From CAVOKN01 sp963696505 (GTDB lineage Bacteria; Pseudomonadota; Gammaproteobacteria; Burkholderiales; Rhodocyclaceae), in the NCBI GenBank assembly GCA_963696505.1, contig CAVOKN010000005.1, positions 1 through 64,000 of the forward strand: a stretch of DNA of 64,000 nt, read 5' to 3'. Positions 6,622 through 15,790 of this stretch are shown here, piece by piece (positions within the stretch are counted from its first letter, which is position 1; every line of letters starts with the position of its first letter). The notes beneath the pieces were generated by a model. That model was given only the letters and a program-made list of their open reading frames with translations, did no database searches and was not told the DNA's origin. A program made the translations under genes and the position numbers.

Positions 6622-9099
6622 ATGACCTTCGCCTGGCGCATGCTGTTGCGCGACCTGCGGGCCGGGGAACTGCGCCTGCTGGGCATCGCCATGATCATCG
6701 CGGTGGCGAGCGTGACCAGCGTCAGCTTCTTCACCGACCGCCTGTCGCAGATGCTGGACCGGGAGGCCAATCAGCTTCTGGGCGGCGATCTGCTGCTGGC
6801 GGCGGATCGCCCTTTCGCGCCGGAATTGGCGCAGGCGGCGCGGGAGCGGGGGCTCGCGGCGCTCAACAGTTGGAGCTTCACCAGCATGGCGAGCGGGGCG
6901 GCGGGGGCGCAGCTCGCCGGGGTGAAGGCGGTGCAGCTGGGGCATCCGCTGCGCGGGGCGCTGCGCACGGCCCCCGGCCTCAACCAGCCGGATCGGGAAG
7001 TGCGGGACGTTCCGGCACGCGGCGAGGTGTGGCTCGACGAGCGGCTGACCTCGGGGCTGGGCGCGAAAGTTGGCGACGAGATCGGCCTGGGCAGCGCGCG
7101 GCTCAAGCTCTCCGCAGTGCTGACCTTCGAGTCGGACCGGGGCGCGAACTTCTTCAGCCTGCTGCCGCGCTTGATGATGCATGCCGACGACCTGCCCGCC
7201 ACCGGGCTGATCCAGGTCGGCAGCCGGGTTGTCTATCGACTGCATGTCGCCGGCGAGCCGAAGGCGGTGGCGGCCTTCCGGGACTGGGTGAAGCCGCGGC
7301 TCGAACGCGGGCAGTCGCTGGAGGACATCAGCAACGCCCGGCCCGAGGTGCGCGCCGGGCTCGACCGGGCGCAGAAGTTCCTGCGCCTGGCGGCACTGCT
7401 GGCGGTGGTTCTGGCCGCGGTGGCGGTAGGCCTGGGGGCGCGGCGCTTCATGCAGCGCCACATCGACGGCTGCGCGGTGATGCGCTGCCTGGGGGCGGGG
7501 CAGGCGCGCATCTCGCGCCTGTACTTCGTGGAGTTCCTGATTTTCGGTCTGGCGGCATCGGTCCTGGGCTGTTTGCTCGGCTATGCCACCCAGATGATTA
7601 TCGAGGGACTGCTCGCGGGGCTGCTCAACGGCCGCCTGCCGGCGCCGTCGGCCTGGCCGCTGGCCTACGGCTTCGGCGTCGGCCTGGCGCTGCTGGCGGG
7701 CTTCGTTGCGCCCCAGGTGGCGCGGCTCGCCAACGTGCCGACGCTGCGGGTGATGCGGCGCGAGTTCGGCGGCGCCGAGCCGATGACGGTCGCAACCTAT
7801 GCGCTGGGACTCGGCACTCTGGCGGCGCTGATGTTCTGGATGGCGGCGGATCTCAAGCTGGGCTCCGCGGTGCTGGGCGGCTTCGCCGCCGCCTTCGCCG
7901 TCTATGCCTTGGGAGCGCGGCTCGCGCTGGCCGGCGCCGGGCGGGTGCGCCACGCCGGTGGCGCGGGTTGGCGCCACGGCATTGCCTCGCTGCGGCGGCG
8001 CCTGGGCAGCAGCCTGGTGCAGTCGGTGGCGCTGGGGATAGGCATCACCTCGCTGCTGCTGCTCACCCTGACGCGCGGCGAGCTGCTCGCCAACTGGCGC
8101 AGCGCCGCCCCGCCGGATGCGCCCAACCGCTTCGTCATCAACCTGCAGCCCGACCAGCGCGAGGCCTTCAGCGAAACCTTCGTCAAGCAAGGCCTGCCGC
8201 CGCCGGAGCTGATGCCCATGGTGCGCGGGCGGCTGGTGGCGGTGAACGGCAAGGCGGTGAGCCCGGAGGGCTACACCGACGGCCGCGCCCAGCGCCTGGT
8301 CGAGCGGGAATTCAACCTTTCTTACATGAGCCAGTTGCCGCCGGGAAACTCGGTCGTCGCCGGGCGCTGGTTCGGCGCGCGAGAGGCGCCGCAGTTCTCG
8401 GTGGAGCTGGGCCTCGCCCAGACCCTGGGGCTCAAGATGGACGACCTGCTCGCCTTCGAGGTTGCCGGCCAGCGCGTCGAGGCGCGTGTGGGCAGCCTGC
8501 GCAAGCTGGACTGGGATTCGATGCGCGTCAATTTCTTCGTCATCGCGCCGCCGGGGGTGCTGGACGATTTGCCGACCAGCTTCATCACCAGCTTTCACCT
8601 GCCCCAGGCGCGCGCCGAGTTTGCCAACGAGCTGGTCGCCGCCTTCCCGAACCTGACACTGATCGACGTCGCGGCGGTGCTGCGGCAGGTGCAGAGCGTG
8701 ATGGACCAGCTCGCCGCGGCGGTGCAGTTCGTGTTCCTGTTCGCGCTGCTGGCGGGGGTGGTGGTGCTTTTCGCGGCGCTGGAATCGACCCATGACGAAC
8801 GCGCCTACGAACTGGCGGTGATGCGCACCCTGGGCGCGCGCAATGCGCAGTTGCGCTCGGCGCTGCTGGCGGAGTTCGCCGCGCTCGGCGCGGTGGCGGG
8901 GCTGCTCGCCGGCACCGGGGCAGTGGCGATCGGCTGGGCGCTGGCGCGCTTCGTGTTCGACCTCCCCTACACGCCCAGCCTGCTCACGCCGCTGGCCGGG
9001 CTCGCGCTGGGGGTGGCGGGCGTCACCCTTGCCGGCTACCTCGGCACGCGCCGCAGCCTGAGGACGCCAGCGCTGCAAAGCCTGCGGGCGCTGGCCTGA
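6622..9099 (+). CDS. ybbP: FtsX/YbbP-type ABC transporter permease
   Basis: 825 residues starting MTFAWRMLLRDLRAGELRLL after a GGAGG site. Layout: an N-terminal membrane helix (IAMIIAVASVTSVSFF), a periplasmic MacB-like domain, a core of paired membrane helices around residues 250-400, a second periplasmic domain, and a C-terminal FtsX unit (VFLFALLAGVVVLFAALEST). This is the 10-helix YbbP architecture. YbbP normally pairs with the ATPase YbbA next to TesA; here those two lie at 55528-56845, 47 kb away. Likely role: moving or extracting a hydrophobic envelope molecule with YbbA. rmuC follows closely. Confidence 0.85.
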   Translation: MTFAWRMLLRDLRAGELRLLGIAMIIAVASVTSVSFFTDRLSQMLDREANQLLGGDLLLAADRPFAPELAQAARERGLAALNSWSFTSMASGAAGAQLAGVKAVQLGHPLRGALRTAPGLNQPDREVRDVPARGEVWLDERLTSGLGAKVGDEIGLGSARLKLSAVLTFESDRGANFFSLLPRLMMHADDLPATGLIQVGSRVVYRLHVAGEPKAVAAFRDWVKPRLERGQSLEDISNARPEVRAGLDRAQKFLRLAALLAVVLAAVAVGLGARRFMQRHIDGCAVMRCLGAGQARISRLYFVEFLIFGLAASVLGCLLGYATQMIIEGLLAGLLNGRLPAPSAWPLAYGFGVGLALLAGFVAPQVARLANVPTLRVMRREFGGAEPMTVATYALGLGTLAALMFWMAADLKLGSAVLGGFAAAFAVYALGARLALAGAGRVRHAGGAGWRHGIASLRRRLGSSLVQSVALGIGITSLLLLTLTRGELLANWRSAAPPDAPNRFVINLQPDQREAFSETFVKQGLPPPELMPMVRGRLVAVNGKAVSPEGYTDGRAQRLVEREFNLSYMSQLPPGNSVVAGRWFGAREAPQFSVELGLAQTLGLKMDDLLAFEVAGQRVEARVGSLRKLDWDSMRVNFFVIAPPGVLDDLPTSFITSFHLPQARAEFANELVAAFPNLTLIDVAAVLRQVQSVMDQLAAAVQFVFLFALLAGVVVLFAALESTHDERAYELAVMRTLGARNAQLRSALLAEFAALGAVAGLLAGTGAVAIGWALARFVFDLPYTPSLLTPLAGLALGVAGVTLAGYLGTRRSLRTPALQSLRALA

Positions 9100-9108
9100 T
9101 CGCCGTTC

Positions 9109-10395
9109 GTGCCTGCGCTCGCGGATCACCAGTTTCTCGCACTGATAGCCGTCCTCTCGGGACTGACTTTTGTCGCGGTGCTGGCGATGTTCGTCTGGGG
9201 AAGGCTGGCCCTGGCGGGGACCGCGGCGCGCAGCGAAGCCCAGCTCGCCGAGCAGCACAGGGCGATGCTGATCGACCTGCACCACGCCCTCGTCCGGCAG
9301 GGCGATCGCATCATGGACCACGGCGGCGGCGCGGCAGAGCGGCTGCGCCAGCTTGTTGCGGGGGAGCTGGGTGCCGCGCGCGACGCGATGCACGCGCTGC
9401 GCCAGGACTTGCTGGGGCAGACGCTGCAGACCTTGGCGGGACAGGCGCGGGCCGACCGCGAGCTGCTGCAAACGGGCATCGCCCAGTCGGCCACCCAGCT
9501 TGCCGCCGGTATCGAATCGCTGACCCGGGTGGTGGGCGAGCGGCTGGAGGCGATCACCGGCCACGTCAACCAGCGCCTGGACGACGGCTTCCGCAAGACC
9601 AACGAGACCTTTGCCAGCGTCATGGCGCGGCTGGCCACCATCGACGAGGCGCAGAAGAAGATCGACGGCCTGACGCAGAACGTGGTGAGCCTGCAGGAGC
9701 TGCTGGGAGACAAGCGCTCCCGCGGCGCCTTCGGCGAGGTGCAACTGGAAGGACTGGTGCGCAACATGCTGCCGCCGGGCGGCTTCGATTTCCAATACAC
9801 CCTGCCCAACGGCAGTCGCGTCGACTGCGTGCTGCGTCTGCCGGCGCCCACCGGGCTGGTGGCGGTGGACTCCAAGTTTCCGCTGGAGAACTATCAGCGT
9901 ATGTTCGATCCGGCGCTGGGCGAGGCCGATCGGCGCCAGGCGCAGCTTGCCCTGCGCGCCGACGTCAAGCGCCACGTCAACGACATCGCCCGCAAGTATC
10001 TGATCCCCGACGTGACCTCCGACGGAGCGGTGATGTTCGTACCGGCGGAGGCGGTGTTCGCCGAGATTCACGCCTACCACCCCGAGCTGGTGGCCTATGC
10101 TCAGACGAGAAGGGTGTGGATCGTCTCGCCCACCACGCTGATGGCGGTGCTCAACACCGCCCGCGCGGTGCTCAAGGACGTGGAAACCCGCAAGCAGATC
10201 CACCTCATCAAGGATGCCCTGGGCAAGCTCGCCAAGGACTTTGCCCGCTTCGACGAGCGCATGGCGAACTTGGCGCGGCATATCGACCAGGCGAACCAGG
10301 ACGTGCAGGAGGTGCAGGTGAGCGGGCGCAAGATCAGCGCCCACTTCCAGCGCATCGAGGAGGCCCGGATCGATGAAATCGAGAATAGGCCGTGA
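9109..10395 (+). CDS. rmuC: RmuC family DNA recombination protein
   Basis: 428 residues from GTG 9109. An N-terminal membrane helix (LSGLTFVAVLAMFVWG) is followed by ~170 residues of coiled coil, then the RmuC nuclease-like core: RGAFGEVQLEGLVRNMLPPG, GLVAVDSKFPLENYQRMF and AVMFVPAEAVFAEI. RmuC limits inversions at short inverted repeats and is related to PD-(D/E)XK nucleases; the D-S-K segment fits that site. It starts nine bases after ybbP, so the two may be co-transcribed. A CTGACTTT octamer falls within its membrane segment (9163-9170). Confidence 0.88.
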   Translation: MPALADHQFLALIAVLSGLTFVAVLAMFVWGRLALAGTAARSEAQLAEQHRAMLIDLHHALVRQGDRIMDHGGGAAERLRQLVAGELGAARDAMHALRQDLLGQTLQTLAGQARADRELLQTGIAQSATQLAAGIESLTRVVGERLEAITGHVNQRLDDGFRKTNETFASVMARLATIDEAQKKIDGLTQNVVSLQELLGDKRSRGAFGEVQLEGLVRNMLPPGGFDFQYTLPNGSRVDCVLRLPAPTGLVAVDSKFPLENYQRMFDPALGEADRRQAQLALRADVKRHVNDIARKYLIPDVTSDGAVMFVPAEAVFAEIHAYHPELVAYAQTRRVWIVSPTTLMAVLNTARAVLKDVETRKQIHLIKDALGKLAKDFARFDERMANLARHIDQANQDVQEVQVSGRKISAHFQRIEEARIDEIENRP

Positions 10396-10484
10396 TTGCC
10401 AGGGTTTCTCCGACTTAGCACGCCGCTACCTTGACCGATAATCGCAGGTGACGCCGGGGGAAGGTGTTCTTCAGGGGACTTCAA

Positions 10485-11609
10485 ATGCGCGACAGGTGCG
10501 GGGCGGTCGTGGGGATTGCGCTGGGATTGGGTTTGGCGCTGGCGCTGCTTCCGGCGCGCGGCGAGGACATCGTGGTCTCCCAGGTATCCACCTTCTCAGG
10601 CTCGCAGGCGGTGACCGGCAAGGCGATGCACGCCGGCGCCAAGCTCTATATCGACCACTTCAACGCCGCCGGCGGTGTCAAGGGCAGCCGCATCAAGCTG
10701 CTCACCCGCGACGACGCTGGAAAACCCGAAGAGACGGTGCGTAACGTGAAGGCCGCCATCGCCGAGGATCAGCCCGTGGCCTTCCTGCTCACGGTCGGTA
10801 CGGCCAACCTGGACGCGCTGGCCAAGGACGGCGCGCTGGCCAAGGCCAAGGTGCCGATGCTGGGGCCGGTGTCGGGCGCCAGTTCCATCCCCAAGGTGCC
10901 GGAGTTCTTCACCACCAAGGCGAGCTACCACGACGAAGCCTCGCGTCTGCTCTACGAACTCGGCACGGTCGGCATCAACCGCATCGGCGTCGTGTATCAG
11001 GACGACGGCTACGGCAAGGACGTGCTGGCGGGCATCGAGGCGGCGGCCCAGAAGCACGGTGCCACGATCACCGCCAAAGCCCCCTACGAACGCAACACGG
11101 TCAAGGTCGAAGCGGCGGTCGCTGCCATGCTGAAGGCCTCGCCCCAGGTGGTGGTTCTGGCCGCGGTGACGGTCCCGGCGTCGGAGTTCTTCAAGCAGTT
11201 CAAGGCCCAGGGCGGCACCAGCATGATCTACGGCGTTTCGCCGATCGACATCCAGGCACTGACCACGCGCATCGGCGCCGACACGGCACGCGGCTTTGCC
11301 TTCTCCCGCGTCATGCCCTACCGTTCGACGCTGCCGCTGATCCGGGAGTACGAATCGCTCAAGGCCAAGGCGGGCCAGATCGACGGACTGTCGGCCCGTT
11401 CCATAGAAGGTTTCGTCGCCGCCAAGCTGCTGGTGCAGGCGCTGCGTCAGGCAGAGCGCCCGACTCGGGAGGGCGTGATGCAGGCGCTGCAGCGCATGCG
11501 CCGGGTGGACCTGGGGGACTTCGCTCTCGACTATTCGGTGCCGGGCCGCCCGGCCTCCAACTTCGTGGACTTCGCCGTCATCGGCGAGGGCGGGCGCATC
11601 GTCCAGTAG
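10485..11609 (+). CDS. Periplasmic type I substrate-binding protein (LivK-like)
   Basis: 374 residues. The signal peptide (GIALGLGLALALLPARGED) marks the start at ATG 10485. The mature protein has the branched-chain amino acid binding fold: VSQVSTFSGSQAVTGKAMHAG, GVKGSRIKLLTRDD, GTANLDAL and GVVYQDDGYGKDVL. No permease or ATPase genes are next to it, so the ligand and partner are unknown; orphan LivK-like proteins in this group may bind aromatic or amino acids. Expression appears independent. Confidence 0.8.
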   Translation: MRDRCGAVVGIALGLGLALALLPARGEDIVVSQVSTFSGSQAVTGKAMHAGAKLYIDHFNAAGGVKGSRIKLLTRDDAGKPEETVRNVKAAIAEDQPVAFLLTVGTANLDALAKDGALAKAKVPMLGPVSGASSIPKVPEFFTTKASYHDEASRLLYELGTVGINRIGVVYQDDGYGKDVLAGIEAAAQKHGATITAKAPYERNTVKVEAAVAAMLKASPQVVVLAAVTVPASEFFKQFKAQGGTSMIYGVSPIDIQALTTRIGADTARGFAFSRVMPYRSTLPLIREYESLKAKAGQIDGLSARSIEGFVAAKLLVQALRQAERPTREGVMQALQRMRRVDLGDFALDYSVPGRPASNFVDFAVIGEGGRIVQ

Positions 11610-11615
11610 CCGCTC

Positions 11616-11694
11616 GCAAGGAAACGCCGGGCCGCCCCAAGTTTCCTCGACCCCCTCGGGGGGCGGGCTGGGCGTAGCCCGGCCCTGGGGGCGC
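11616..11694. repeat. Dispersed betaproteobacterial palindromic repeat, copy 1
   Basis: GC-rich repeat with CCGGGCCGCCCCAAG and CCCCCTCGGGGGGC hairpins. A second copy is at 48809-48880. Here it separates two convergent genes and may act as a transcription stop. Confidence 0.6.
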
Positions 11695-13395
11695 TCACGG
11701 GGCTGACTTTCCGTCCGCCACGCCAAAGCGGCGCCACACCCAGCCGTCGGGCACGCTGCGGCCGGTCAGCACGTAGTCCAGCGCCTTGGCGTTGCCCAGG
11801 CTCAGCGCTTGAAGCTGGCGCGCCCGGGACTGTCCGGCGCAGAGCAGGCAGTCGCCTGCCTCCAGTGGCAGGTCGTCCGGGGGCAGCTCGATCACCTCGC
11901 CCCGACGCACCAGCATCAGGACCTCGCAGGGTAGGCGCACTTCGCGCTGCGACGGGTCGCGCAGCAGCGTGACAAGGCTTGGCTGACGCCCGCTCACCAG
12001 GAGCCGGTGCAGGGCGGGGGCACCCGCGAAGTCGAGGGTCACGTCCCAGATTGCCGGAACTTTCTTGCCGAAGCTGGCCTCCATGCGCGCCACCAGCGCG
12101 TCCGCCCAGGCATCGTCGCGTCTCTTCACGATATCGAGGAAGCGCGACAGCAGCGGCGTGGTGAGCAGCGCCAGGCACTCGTGGGCGATGATCTCGCTCG
12201 GCACCATGACGAAATCGGCGCGGAAGGCGCCGAACAGCGGACGGTTGGACTGGAGGTTCTGCCGCAGCACGACGAAGAGATCGGGGTTCAGATCCCGCGC
12301 CGTCATGACGATCGAGAGGTTGTTCACGTCGTCGTCGCTGCCGGCGATGATTCCCGCCGCGTCCATGACGCCCGCTTCGCGCAGCGTCGGCGCCTCGGTT
12401 CCCGTGCCGCGCAGGATGCGGTGCGCCGGGTCCGCCTCGACCCTCGGGTCGATGACGGTGAGGGTCAGCCCCTCGCGCACGATGTTGCGCGCCACCGCAT
12501 GGCCGAAGCGACCGTAGCCGCAGAGGATCCAGCGGCCGTGGGGCGGTTCCCGCTGAGGCACGAGCTCGGTGCCGGGGACGCCGGTCAGCCATTCGAGGAG
12601 TTGGTAGGAGCCGGGCGAGCGGATCGCCAGTGCCAGGTATTCGCCGAATTTCTCGAAGGAATCGATGATGTACTGGGTGCCGAAGGAGGCCATGTTGGCC
12701 GCCACCTCGGGTGTATGCACACGGCAGATCGCGGGCAGATCGGGTTTGAGCAGCCGCGCGGAGATGGCTACTGCGAGGTTGGCGTTCTCGTCGTTGGTGA
12801 GCGCCATCACGCCGCGGCACATGCGGTGGGTGAGGCCCGCGGTCAGCAGCTTCTTGGGTTCGCGGGCATCGGCCGTCATGCTCGCCGCATCGGCATGGAA
12901 GTCCTGGAGTTCCAGTGCCTGGATGCGCTGCTGGTCCTTGTCCAGCACCACGAAGCGGATGCCCAGGCGGTCCAGGGATCGCGCCAGTAGCTGGCCGGTT
13001 TCGCCATAGCCGCAGATCAGGTAGAACGGCTCGCGCAGCCGGCGCACGGCTCGGCCGAAGCGCTGGACGTCAATCGCCTGCTGGAAGCCGCGGTCCTGGA
13101 TCAGGGAGAGCAGACTGCCGATGGCATAGGCCCAGCCGATCACGGTGAGGTAGATGGAGATGATGACCCACAGCCGCTGGGCGTCGGTGAAGGCGTAGGG
13201 GATTTCGCCGAAACCGATGGTGGTCGCGGTGTAGCTCATGAAGTAGAAAGCGTGAAAGAAGCCCATGCGCCAGGGCTTGCCGCTGGCATCGACGCCGGGG
13301 ATCAGCGTCAGACCAAGTATCGATATAGCATAGATCGCGATCAGCACGATCAGCGGCGCGCGCATGCGCCGCAGGACGATGAAGATGGCGTTCAT
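11695..13395 (-). CDS. Potassium channel with two RCK/TrkA domains
   Basis: 566 residues. Two membrane helices flank the pore loop, whose selectivity filter reads TIGFGE (in YTATTIGFGEIPYAF). A third hydrophobic stretch follows. Then come two RCK units, each with a nucleotide-binding Gly motif: GYGETGQLLARS (~res. 130) and GYGRFGHAVARN (~res. 293), and a TrkA-C domain near the C-terminus (GEVIELPPDDLPLEAGD). Such channels gate K+ flux in response to ligands. The start overlaps the stop of the small membrane protein upstream by four bases, so the two are translated together. Confidence 0.88.
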   Translation of the reverse strand: MNAIFIVLRRMRAPLIVLIAIYAISILGLTLIPGVDASGKPWRMGFFHAFYFMSYTATTIGFGEIPYAFTDAQRLWVIISIYLTVIGWAYAIGSLLSLIQDRGFQQAIDVQRFGRAVRRLREPFYLICGYGETGQLLARSLDRLGIRFVVLDKDQQRIQALELQDFHADAASMTADAREPKKLLTAGLTHRMCRGVMALTNDENANLAVAISARLLKPDLPAICRVHTPEVAANMASFGTQYIIDSFEKFGEYLALAIRSPGSYQLLEWLTGVPGTELVPQREPPHGRWILCGYGRFGHAVARNIVREGLTLTVIDPRVEADPAHRILRGTGTEAPTLREAGVMDAAGIIAGSDDDVNNLSIVMTARDLNPDLFVVLRQNLQSNRPLFGAFRADFVMVPSEIIAHECLALLTTPLLSRFLDIVKRRDDAWADALVARMEASFGKKVPAIWDVTLDFAGAPALHRLLVSGRQPSLVTLLRDPSQREVRLPCEVLMLVRRGEVIELPPDDLPLEAGDCLLCAGQSRARQLQALSLGNAKALDYVLTGRSVPDGWVWRRFGVADGKSAP

Positions 13396-13772
13396 CGCCG
13401 CATCATCACGGTTTCGGCGATGAGGATGATGACCGAGATGAGATTGGCGAGCATTGCCCCGCCGGCGAGCGAAACGATGCTCGCCATGGTGGAGGGAGCG
13501 ATCTGCCCCAGCACATAGAGGCCGTAGGCCCAGACGCAGGCGGCGGCGATCAGTTGCAGGTCGGCCACCAGGCTGGTGGCGAGGTGGATGGCGCCGATCT
13601 GGGTGCGGTCGCCGAACTTGAGCACCGTCGCGACGAGGTTCACCGCGATGGCGGCGAACAGCTCATAGACGTCGTGGTGCGCGGGATTGTCGATGTCGCC
13701 GACGAAGAAGCCGAAGTTGAGCGTGGCGGCGAGAATGATGAAGAAGCCGAAGATGACCTTTTCCAGATTCAT
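13392..13772 (-). CDS. Small four-helix membrane protein (DUF6394-like)
   Basis: 126 residues with four hydrophobic segments: VIFGFFIILAATLNFGFFVG, ELFAAIAVNLVATVLKFG, LIAAACVWAYGLYVLG and AGGAMLANLISVIILIAE. It overlaps the potassium channel start by ATGA and precedes it in the operon, suggesting an auxiliary subunit or ion-homeostasis partner. The family name is given from its recognisable pattern and partner gene; biochemical function is not known. Confidence 0.65.
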   Translation of the reverse strand: MNLEKVIFGFFIILAATLNFGFFVGDIDNPAHHDVYELFAAIAVNLVATVLKFGDRTQIGAIHLATSLVADLQLIAAACVWAYGLYVLGQIAPSTMASIVSLAGGAMLANLISVIILIAETVMMRR

Positions 13773-13874
13773 TTTTCTCTCCCTGGCTGGAATCGGGGCT
13801 TGGGTCGCTTGCGCGTGCTACCCCGAAGTGTCCTCATGCATCGAAAATTCGACCCTTCGTCTGCGCCGACCGGG

Positions 13875-13934
13875 GTGTAGGCTGCGCCGCGCGCACCTTT
13901 ACGGCCGACGTGGTGCGCGCGGCGTACCCTACAC
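13875..13934. repeat. REP-like palindrome (GTAGG..GTGCGC family)
   Basis: An imperfect inverted repeat, GTGTAGG at one end and CCCTACAC at the other, with GCGCGCACC / GGTGCGCGC inner arms. It lies between the membrane protein and moeA. Relatives are at 30702, 34536 and 44604. Confidence 0.7.
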
Positions 13935-13940
13935 GGCCCT

Positions 13941-15203
13941 TCAGACCAGGCCTTCCATCAACTGCACGGAAACCATGTCCCCCGGCTCGATGCTGCCGCG
14001 CTCGTGCTCCAGCACGATGAAACAGTTGGCGTCGGCCATCGAGCGCAGGATGCCGGAACCCTGGGCACCCGTGACGCGCACGCGCCAGCCGCCGTCGGCC
14101 GCGTAGAGCATGCCGCGCTGGAACTCGGTGCGGCCAGGATTTTTCTTCAGCCGGCTGTCGCAGGGCACCCGCAGCAGCGGCACTTCAGGGACCGGGTCGG
14201 CGCCCATCATGCGCAGCAGCGCATCGCGCACGAACTGGTAGAAGGTGACCATCACCGCCACCGGGTTGCCCGGCAGGCCGAACAGCATGGCCTTTCCGAT
14301 GCGGCCGAAGGCCATGGGGCGGCCCGGCTTCATGGCGATCTTCCAGAACAGCACTTCCCCCAGACGCGCCATCAGGCCGCGGATGAAGTCCGCCTCGCCC
14401 ACCGACACGCCGCCGCTGGTGATCACCGCGTCGGCCTGCTCCGATGCCATGCGCAATGCGGCCTCCAGCGCCGCCGGGTCGTCGCGCACCACGCCCATGT
14501 CAAGCACCTCGCAGCCCAACCGCGTGAGCATGCCGTAGAGGGTGTAGCGGTTGCTGTCGAAGATCTCGCCTTCCTTCGGCTGGGTGCCGATGGAAATCAG
14601 TTCGTCGCCGGTGGAGAACAGCGCGACCCGCAGCCGGCGCAGCACGCTGACCTCGCCGACGCCCAGAGAAGCCAGCAGGCCCAGTTCCGCGGGGCGGATG
14701 ATCCTGCCGGAAGTCAGTGCCGGCTGGCCGGCACGCAGGTCCTCGCCGGCGCGGCGCAGGTTCTGACCCTGCTTCTGGCCCGCGGGCACAAGCACCACGC
14801 CGTCCTCGCGGCGCACCACCTCCTGGATGACGATGGTATCGGTGCCGGCGGGCACCACGGCGCCGGTCATGATGCGCACGCATTCGCCCGGCCCGACGAG
14901 TCTGTTGTAGGGTTGGCCGGCGAGCGCGCTGCCGGCGACGGTCAGGCGGGTCTCGCCCTCGGGCGCGAGATCGGCGGCGCGCAGCGCATAGCCGTCCATC
15001 GCCGAGTTGTCGTGGGCCGGCACGTCTATGGGGGAGATCACGTCCTGCGCCAGCACCCGGCCCAGGGCCTCGCGCACGAACAGGCGCTGCGTGCCGCGCA
15101 CCGGTTCCACCAAGTTGCGGGTCAGCGTTTTCGCCTGCGCTACCGGCAGGGCATCGGGGTCGTAGTCGGCTAGGCAGCTTACTGCCTGGAGGATGGAGGT
15201 CAT
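13941..15203 (-). CDS. moeA: Molybdopterin molybdenumtransferase MoeA
   Basis: 420 residues (MTSILQAVSCLADYDPDALP start). It inserts molybdate into adenylated molybdopterin. Family motifs are all present: NSAMDGYAL, GPGECVRIMTGAVVP, FSTGDEL, TSGGVSVGEADF, KPGRPMAFG and GLPGNPVAVMVTF. It is the last gene of moaA-fdhD-mobA-moeA; its ATG overlaps the mobA stop by four bases. Residues upstream of the chosen ATG are antisense and have no MoeA character. Confidence 0.95.
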   Translation of the reverse strand: MTSILQAVSCLADYDPDALPVAQAKTLTRNLVEPVRGTQRLFVREALGRVLAQDVISPIDVPAHDNSAMDGYALRAADLAPEGETRLTVAGSALAGQPYNRLVGPGECVRIMTGAVVPAGTDTIVIQEVVRREDGVVLVPAGQKQGQNLRRAGEDLRAGQPALTSGRIIRPAELGLLASLGVGEVSVLRRLRVALFSTGDELISIGTQPKEGEIFDSNRYTLYGMLTRLGCEVLDMGVVRDDPAALEAALRMASEQADAVITSGGVSVGEADFIRGLMARLGEVLFWKIAMKPGRPMAFGRIGKAMLFGLPGNPVAVMVTFYQFVRDALLRMMGADPVPEVPLLRVPCDSRLKKNPGRTEFQRGMLYAADGGWRVRVTGAQGSGILRSMADANCFIVLEHERGSIEPGDMVSVQLMEGLV

Positions 15204-15790
15204 GGGCTTGGGCTGCCGAAGGCGTTCAGTTCTTCGAGGGTGTTGATGTTCGAGAAAGCGTCTGCGCAGTCGTCGAAGGGCACTTCCACGACTTTCAGGG
15301 CGGCGTACCAGGCGTCGATTTTGCGCCCGCCGGCGGCGAGGAAGGCGGTGAGCCCGGCCAGCACTTCGCGCCGGCACAGGGCGAACACCGGATGGGGCTG
15401 GTCGCCGGTGCGGGCAACGGCGAGCTGTGCCTGCGCGGCTTCGAGGCCGGTCAGCAGGCGCTGCACCAAGTCAAGCGGCAGGAAGGGCGAGTCGCAGGGC
15501 GCGGTCACTAGCAGCGGCGTTTGTGCCCGCGCCAGCCCGGCCTGGAGCCCCGCCAGGGGCCCGGCGAATCCGGCAACATCGTCGGCCACCACCGGATGGC
15601 CGAAGGCGGCGTAGCGTTCGGTGTTCTGGTTGGCGTTGATCAGCAGCGTCGCCACCTGGGGTCGCAGGCGTTCGATCACGTGTTGCACCAGCGGGCGCCC
15701 GTGCAGAGACACCAGGCCCTTGTCCACGCCGCCCATGCGCCGGCCCTTGCCGCCCGCCAGCACGAGGCCCGTCACCGATGGATCTGTCAT
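15200..15790 (-). CDS. mobA: Molybdenum cofactor guanylyltransferase MobA
   Basis: 196 residues. The nucleotidyltransferase signature LAGGKGRRMGG..DKGL is at residues 10-25, with NANQN, DDVAGFAGPLAGL and TAPCDSPFLP following, as in MobA enzymes that attach GMP to molybdenum cofactor. It makes the bis-MGD form needed by formate dehydrogenases and nitrate reductases. Its start overlaps the fdhD stop and its stop overlaps the moeA start, which points to coupled translation in the operon. Confidence 0.93.
   Translation of the reverse strand: MTDPSVTGLVLAGGKGRRMGGVDKGLVSLHGRPLVQHVIERLRPQVATLLINANQNTERYAAFGHPVVADDVAGFAGPLAGLQAGLARAQTPLLVTAPCDSPFLPLDLVQRLLTGLEAAQAQLAVARTGDQPHPVFALCRREVLAGLTAFLAAGGRKIDAWYAALKVVEVPFDDCADAFSNINTLEELNAFGSPSP

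Noticed and set aside
6403..10344. A 1,313-codon open frame on the minus strand
   Set aside because: It lies antisense to ybbP and rmuC, which have clear domains and starts. Its His/Arg/Gln-rich product is typical of antisense frames in GC-rich DNA.
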